Source of the DNA: Parelaphostrongylus tenuis | Lineage: Eukaryota; Nematoda; Chromadorea; Rhabditida; Metastrongylidae | Assembly: GCA_019055375.1 (NCBI GenBank) | Contig: JAHQIW010000323.1 | Location: forward strand, 1 to 64,000 | Length of the DNA: 64,000 nt | Reading direction: 5' to 3' | Shown here: in pieces, positions 58,999 through 64,000 of the stretch | Layout of the letters: the number at the start of each line of letters is the position of its first letter | Position numbering within the stretch: position 1 is the first letter of the stretch | Position numbers and translations under genes: made by a program | Notes under the pieces: model-generated | What the model was told of the DNA's origin: nothing | The model's input: only the letters and a program-made list of their open reading frames with translations | Databases searched by the model: none

Positions 58999-59589
58999 CG
59001 TAAGCGCAGGGTGGAAACAGTCCTCATGGCATGCCATTCACTTGCTCCCTTGATCCGCTTTTTATGTTTCTTACAAAATGATGTCGGATACAACCTTTTA
59101 GCTTATTCCTATACGGTTGGTCATAATCTCAGGCTCTGCCACTGTCGCGATACCTCTGCCGTGATGGAAAAATCAAGGCCATGTAGCAGCAGAATTTCTT
59201 TCAGTGCACGTAGTGTGGCTGATTCTGCGATGACGAGATGAAAACGCTCCAGCTACTTACTCCCAGTTTTTGCGAAAGTCACGCTGGATAAGCTTTCAGT
59301 GTATTGATGAAGGAAGACGACAAAGGTCCAAGATGCAGTTGAAACAACATTCTTGCTCAACCGCATTTTTTCAGGTGACGGTTTCAACACGTGAAACAGA
59401 CGGAAGAAGTGTCGAACCTCCGGAATCGTAAAGGCAAGATATAATCTCGGCTGGCAAAGCGATAGTTTCAACAAAATTGTCTTCACCAGCGTATAGTTCA
59501 GTGTACGCTGAGCCGAAGGCTCGAAGCATTAACGAGTCATGAAATCAATATTATGTTAGCTTAGATGCAATACAGTATTAGTTTGCAAA

Positions 59590-60110
59590 TTTTTCTAGAG
59601 GTAAATTTGACCTCGAAGTTGAGGAAGATTGCGAACGCTCATCTGCTACTGACGACAATGAATTGAAAGGTTTGGCCGAGGCAAATGCAGCAGTAGCACT
59701 GTTCTGGAGCTTGCTAATGAACTCCATTTGAGCATCTCAACCGCTTCAATGCACCACGAAAACATTTTCAGTGATGAAGCTCGACAAATGGATGCTGTAC
59801 GATTCAAATGATACAACTTATCGAGAATGGGTGCGCCCCGACACCGTACCTGCTAAACAAGCTTAACCATGAAATTCTGGATAGTCCATCGTGATCGACA
59901 GCACTCTCGCTCACTGAATTACTACTTCTTTTTAACGCAGCTCATTCGTTTTTTATGCTAGAAATGCATAGTGTAAATCTGATATTTACTTCAAATACCG
60001 GGACGATGTAGAAAGAGCATTCGATGATTTTAGAAGTTCAGAATTTTATGGATTCGATATAATTGAACATATTTCTCGCTGGCTAAAATCTGGGAGTTCT
60101 AATACTTTGT
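59590..60110 (+). mobile_element. mariner transposase relic, internally deleted
   Basis: Pieces in order: FDLEVEEDCERSSATDDNEL then KGLAEANA (N-terminal HTH linker, family DDDELKALVEAN), KLDKWMLYDSNDT (KLDKWVPHEL fused to the W-I-L-Y-D block) and RDDVERAFDDFRSSEFYGFD then IIEHISRWLKS (family C-terminus). Multiple stops and frameshifts occur and the middle of the catalytic domain is missing. Inactive. Confidence 0.72.
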
Positions 60111-60334
60111 GTTTTTGATTACTAATGTTTTTTTAAAGCTTAGATTTGGTAAACTGAAAATACAAGTAAAACGTCAAATAATCCATCAGGGTTAACGATG
60201 AATTTGCGACACGAAAGTGGGATACATTGAACCACAGTTCATATCTATCTCTTAATCCGAAAGATGGAGATGCTGTAGGCATAAACCTAGGAAAATTGAG
60301 TGATGAGCAAAAAGAAGAAGAATGAATGATGGAG

Positions 60335-60450
60335 CAAATTTATCGCGGTGGTGTAGTGGTAGCACTCGTCACCGGTATGGATGAAACGCGGGTTCGACTC
60401 TCGTCTGAGGTCGTCCTTTTGCTCGCCACTCAATTCTCTTAGGTTTATTG
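60335..60450 (+). repeat. Family B tRNA-derived SINE with intact pol III boxes
   Basis: A box TGGTGTAGTGG at 60349-60359 and B box GGTTCGACTC at 60391-60400, spaced as in a tRNA gene and close to tRNA-Gly in the A-box arm. The 3' part (CTGAGGTCGTCCTTTTGCTC onward) is the same as in the copies at 20.2-20.7 kb. A proper acceptor stem is not evident, so it is called SINE rather than tRNA. Confidence 0.65.
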
Positions 60451-61183
60451 GAAAATCTTGCACCACTGTGGAAAATGCAGTTAAACATTAGAAATTATGA
60501 GTACTATAGGCATAATCGGTGAAGATTCCATTAGGAGGATTCTATCCAGCCATAATTTTCCGGATACCGTATGGCTCATCTTGGTGATTTGTGTGCAAAA
60601 CAACGGAGAATCGCGCACTGTCGGCTGCCACTGTTTGATGTCGTTGTGTTCGGTTCCATTTTGCTAGACAGTCGGATTTTCGTGAAGTCCTCTGTTGGTA
60701 TTTTTCGAGTTTTCTTTATATATTAAGGCTCGAGCGTTGGTATAAGCTCTCCCATTGTCTCCATTTAGCCGACAAACCCCGCGTAGATCAAATCTGCCAG
60801 TCCCTGTCGGCTTTTTCATCATTTTTGACCTTCAGGTTTTTCGTTTTTCAAGTAGCGCGTTTCTTTCTGTTGCCATAACCAGTAAAAAAAAGTGTCGTGA
60901 CCTTGTTGGTCTCTTGTTACTAATAGATCTCGCTTGCGATTCACTTTGCGCTACTCACCGCTAATTCATTTGCCGATATCGATCGATCGGTCGATCAGTC
61001 CTGAGTGCGTGTTCCAAGAGGTGACCACCATATCGGATCTTCTTTCTGGCATATCAAATCTAACGAAAAATCAGCAATAATATCCCGTATCAAAAAGCTG
61101 GGCGAATCTGTGTAAGTGTAATGCGGTAGTTATTCCTACTTTTTTCCCCATCATTTTTCTATCTTTTCTTTCCTTTTCTCCAG

Positions 61184-61466
61184 TCATACGATGGTAATGA
61201 ACTATACGGAAGCGGAGAATATCGTCTATGAGGCGACTAACGAAGATCCATGGGGTCCGACTGGCCCACAAATGAAAGAAATCGCCAGCTGTACTTTTCA
61301 GTACGTTTTCTACTATACCGAACGGGTTTTATTGATCGATCCTCCTAAGTTAGAGCCGATTCTCATAGTTTGAATTTATAGGTACGATGGTTTTAATATG
61401 GTCACTAATCTTCTTTGGAAACGAATGCTCGAGGATAATAAGATGGCTTGGAGAAGAGTTTCCAAG
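61184..61466 (+). CDS. ENTH domain core exons
   Basis: Exon 61184-61300 (acceptor TTCTCCAG) encodes HTMVMNYTEAENIVYEATNE then DPWGPTGPQMKEIASCTF. Exon 61382-61466 encodes QYDGFNMVTNLLWKRMLEDN then KMAWRRVSK. Phase 2 joins CA|G = Gln. DPWGP and LWKRML..D.NK..WRRV are the ENTH signature. These two exons are intact and canonical and are the strongest evidence for the family. Confidence 0.88.
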
Positions 61467-61522
61467 GTAATTTCTGGCTGAAATAGTCTGATTTAACTGG
61501 TATTCGATGGGAATTGTTTCAG

Positions 61523-61618
61523 AGCCTGATGCTTTTAAATTATCTCCTTTCACATGGAAATGAGAGGTTGATAGGAAATGCCCGCGATCATCTGCTTCAA
61601 ATGAGCTTCGCCTATTGA
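61523..61618 (+). CDS. ENTH exon 4, interrupted
   Basis: After TTGTTTCAG it reads SLMLLNYLLSHGNERLIGNA then RDHLLQM, colinear with family members up to the helix after NAR(E/D)H, then TGA at 61616. No GT donor exists in this frame between the last conserved residue and the stop. A neighbouring frame carries NELRLLNQF, similar to the family's DLRSLENY, so a one-base loss around 61590-61600 is possible. Confidence 0.6.
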   Translation, partial: SLMLLNYLLSHGNERLIGNARDHLLQMSFAY

Positions 61619-61719
61619 ATCAGTTTGACACTAAGTATTCTTCCTATCGTTTTTTCTTCTTTCACTATGAAGTCGTGGCTTTTCTTTTCTCAACTTTAAT
61701 TTCGCTTAGTTTTGTTTTC

Positions 61720-62030
61720 TTAGAAGCTCGCGTGGCGCAATGGTTCTAGGTGCTCTGCGACATATACGTGATCAACTAACTAATGTTCAATGGTTCCATC
61801 GCGCTTTTAAGGCTGACCAAGCCTTCCCCTCCGGGATTGGGGCTTATTGGCACCAGACTTTTCTGGGAAGGTACCAACTCTGATCTGATACATCGGCTGG
61901 CCACCACGAGTCATTGTAAAGGCTTGATATGCATTCAGTCACCTTAAGCGATGCTAGATAAAGCGAATGCTTGGTGTAACCCTTAGGAATAGATCGACGC
62001 CGAGAGTTTTGTCCTTTTTCTTTATTCTGC
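61720..62030 (+). repeat. Family C tRNA-derived SINE (about 300 bases)
   Basis: A box TGGCGCAATGG at 61733-61743 and B-like box GGTTCCATC at 61792-61800, followed by a body CTCCGGGATTGG...ATGCATTCAGTCACC...GATCGACGCCGAGAG. The body matches, in the opposite orientation, those at 48105-48410 and 110-400. It is inserted in an intron of the epsinR-like gene in the same orientation as that gene. Confidence 0.75.
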
Positions 62031-62099
62031 ATCTCTTATTTGTTACGAATGTCAAACTACATGAAATTTTCCGCTTCCTGTCGACCTTACTCTTTGGAG

Positions 62100-63144
62100 C
62101 TTTGGAGCAGTATAAGTTCGTCGACGAAGGAGGCAGGGATCAAAGACTAAGTGGTGAGCAATCGACGAGAATTGTCTGTTTGATTGCTTTTTCAACAATA
62201 GTATGACATCATAACTATTTATACAATTAGGTTGAATGGTAAACAAATCTTCAAACCTCGGGTAGGTGCAGACCAGCGTGAGACCCTTTCCGGAGGATCG
62301 TGCTAGCCATTGCACTACCGGAGCTCTTGTTCTGCTTTCGCCTTCCGCAAATTGTGAGGGCACGAGGTCAACCTCCCTCTCGAGGTTTGAAGTTTTCCAT
62401 TTCGCTCAACATTGTTTTCATATGGTGAGTCTCTTTCAGTAATCACTGATGCAGTATATTCAAATTAATCAGTGGTGAAGACATATCGTCAGAGAATGGC
62501 TCCAGTAATAGTTTCTAAAATTCACAGAATTTTAGATGATATGCGGAACATACTACCCCAAGCGGGAATTGCTCATATCTCATACTTACCTAGGCTGGAT
62601 GCTACCACTACACCACCGAGGTTCTCGTTTTGTTACCAGCCTTTCTTCGTTAGAACCCATCGGAGTTATTAACATCGGAACATTATATCAGAGAAAGAGT
62701 GGCAGCGAAGTGGGTGGACTCGCTAGTGTGGTGGTAGCACGCCTGCCCCACAAGGGTGAAAGGCGCTGATTCAACAACGGCTTAGGATCGATTCTTCTGC
62801 TTATCACTCAGCGCTCTCTAGGTTTGATTTAAACATCATAACACTACTACGTAAATTGAGTGAAACAAGGATTTTTAGTATACTTTTCAGATAATATACC
62901 GAGATTTTTTTTGTGCTGCCACTTAGCGTTTATCGTCTACAACACGATATATTCCTTTTTTAGATGAAATTTGTTTTCTAATTCAGTTCGTCATCGTGTG
63001 AAGACTATTCTGGACCTTCTTAGTGACGACGATAAAATACCAGCCCAGCGGAAAAAGGTGAAATTTGACTGTAAGGATCGATACCAGGGTTCACATCAGA
63101 GGACGTTCTTATGGATCGGATGGATCGGGCCGTCTCGCGTAATG
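62100..63144 (+). CDS. ENTH C-terminal exons
   Basis: Exon 62100-62153 gives LEQYKFVDEGGRDQRLS (donor GTGAGC, phase 1). Exon 62987-63144 (acceptor ATTCAG) gives VRHRVKTILDLLSDDDKIPA then QRKKVKFDCKDRYQG. Both match the end of the ENTH fold, where the family has QGINVRxKV..L..L..DD and a Lys-rich stretch. After DRYQG the reading only stays sensible (FTSEDVLMDRMDRAVSRNG) if one base is missing in the G-run at 63087-63089; that frame reaches donor GTATGT in phase 1. Confidence 0.72.
62470..62810. repeat. Opposed tRNA-like sequences in the epsinR-like gene
   Basis: A minus tRNA-like head near 62590-62635 (complement reads GGTGGTGTAGTGGTAGCATC) faces a plus head near 62720-62765 (AGTGTGGTGGTAGCACGCC). 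A third minus head lies near 62285-62340 (complement GGTAGTGCAATGGCTAGCAC). All sit in the intron between 62153 and 62987. B boxes are weak, so these are decayed. Confidence 0.5.
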
Positions 63145-63229
63145 GTATGTCTCCTCAGTGCTTCTACTTGAACGAATGGTACAAAGCACCCCTCTAAGTC
63201 TCTGAAAAACTTTTCCTTTTCCATGTAAT

Positions 63230-63640
63230 TCAAACAATTATCACGATGACTGGAAAGACGATAGCAGCGACAGTTATAAGGATAAATCCTCATTAGATAG
63301 TAGCAAGTAATTTTTAGAGTCAATATATCTATTTCAGTACTATTTTTAACTGATAGTCATATCACAGAGATGATTATTCATCGAAAGAAATCAGTTCTTT
63401 CCAGTTGCCCAACGAAACAAGAAAGGAATCGCTATCACCGGATTTATAATTCAGAGATGATGTGAGCTGTTGATTTTGTCTAGAATGCTTCTGGATTGTA
63501 TCAGTTCGAATCGAGAGTCACTATTATGAAATCGCTCCTTTCTTAGCCGACTCCTGAAAACGATTATAGCGACTTTGCAAGTGCTCGTTCCATTCCTCAG
63601 CCAACATCAAAGGCCGATATCGCCGGTTTCATTTTGCAGT
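63230..63640 (+). CDS. Asp/Ser-rich linker exons of the epsinR-like gene
   Basis: The exons read NSNNYHDDWKDDSSDSYKDK (ends 63306, donor GTAATT), DDYSSKEISSFQLPNETRKE (63368-63461, donor GTGAGC) and PTPENDYSDFASARSIPQPT (63547 onward, acceptor TTTCTTAG). Phases 2 and 0 match. Acidic, Ser-rich unstructured tails with DF-type motifs are typical of epsinR, where they bind clathrin and adaptor ears; SDFASA is only a loose match. A TAA at 63447-63449 lies in frame within the middle exon, and no AG acceptor is visible directly before the first. Confidence 0.5.
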
Positions 63641-64000
63641 TTATGTGAGAAGAAAATAGTCTACAATGACAGAAATCTTTTATTTCATATTACAGTTAGT
63701 CTTCATAGAGTTGATCGTAGTTTTACAGCGGTCGGGGTTGAATGTAGGTGACATGGGTGCAATATTTTCTGCTAAGGCACCATTCGTAGACACATTGGCG
63801 GCGATTGCATTTGTTTCACTGCATGCGTATTCTATTAGGTCGCTTCAAAAGTTTCGGCATTAGAGAAATAAACACCAATTTTATCGACCAGAAGTAATGA
63901 AATTTACATGATTCGGGTGTCTCAGTTGCGCATTTTCTTGCAAAAATTTTGGTGTACAACTTAAGTATACTTGTTTTGAGATGAAGCTGCCCTGGGCACG

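Larger units (their letters stand above)
61021..64000 (+). pseudogene. ENTH-domain epsinR/CLINT1 (LqfR)-like gene with several frame breaks, runs off the window
   Basis: Exons recognised: about 61021-61111, 61184-61300, 61382-61466, 61523-about 61610, 62100-62153, 62987-63144, about 63230-63306, 63368-63461, 63547 onward. ENTH hallmarks are MVMNYTEAENIVYEATNEDP..WGPTGPQMKEIA, LLWKRMLEDNKMAWRRVSKS, LMLLNYLLSHGNERLI, LEQYKFVDEGGRDQ and VRHRVKTILDLLSDDDKI. ENTH proteins bind phosphoinositides and recruit clathrin adaptors (AP-1 for epsinR). The spelling is closer to CLINT1/LqfR than to classic epsin. Problems: a one-base shift at an A-run near 61065, a stop at 61616 before the next exon can be joined, a one-base shift at GGG 63087-63089, and an in-frame TAA at 63447. 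It is either a decaying gene or an indel-rich assembly. The 5' start and 3' end are not seen. Confidence 0.75.

Noticed and set aside
1..64000. CRISPR arrays, bacterial operons or prophage
   Set aside because: No regularly spaced direct repeats and no prokaryotic gene layout; introns and splice signals show that this is nematode-type nuclear DNA.

Overview
The window is eukaryotic: AT-rich, intron-rich DNA with TTTTCAG-type splice acceptors, a probable trans-splice acceptor just before a start codon, short conserved exons between long introns, and many tRNA-derived and DNA-transposon repeats. Protein matches recalled from memory (MBLK-1, RTE retrotransposons, mariner elements) point to a nematode, probably clade V and hookworm- or strongylid-like. 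The species is inference. Nothing here is bacterial.

Layout. (1) 1-12.6 kb has no gene that I can support. It holds repeats, a GC-rich block near 6.5 kb and a homeodomain-site-rich block near 11.3-11.5 kb; these may be regulatory DNA of the next gene. (2) 12.6-23.4 kb, + strand: the nematode homologue of mblk-1 (E93/LCOR family), a nuclear factor with two pipsqueak helix-turn-helix domains and a CtBP-binding PLDLS motif. Exon phases join across almost the whole gene. (3) 29.2-46.6 kb, + strand: a 17-kb gene whose exons I assembled by phase matching. It starts with a signal peptide, continues into a threonine-rich mucin-like stretch and then a long Ser/Thr/Lys-rich region with two short conserved-looking blocks. 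I do not recognise it; it looks like an undescribed secreted, probably O-glycosylated nematode protein. (4) 46.6-60.4 kb is a repeat-rich intergenic region. It has two copies of a 2.43-kb dispersed repeat carrying a decayed Tc1/mariner-type transposase, RTE LINE fragments (one inserted in the first copy with a 10-bp target-site duplication), a mariner relic and several tRNA-derived SINEs. (5) 61.0-63.7 kb, + strand: an ENTH-domain gene of the epsinR/CLINT1 (LqfR) type, with several apparent single-base frame breaks and one in-frame stop. It is either a recent pseudogene or a stretch of assembly with indel errors. It probably runs on past the window end.

The three genes are on the same strand but unrelated in function (transcription, secretion/extracellular matrix, clathrin-coat trafficking), and their spacing argues against an operon. 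Introns of the 29-46 kb gene have taken up a palindromic MITE, a maT-like transposase relic, a LINE-like tail and a mariner relic.
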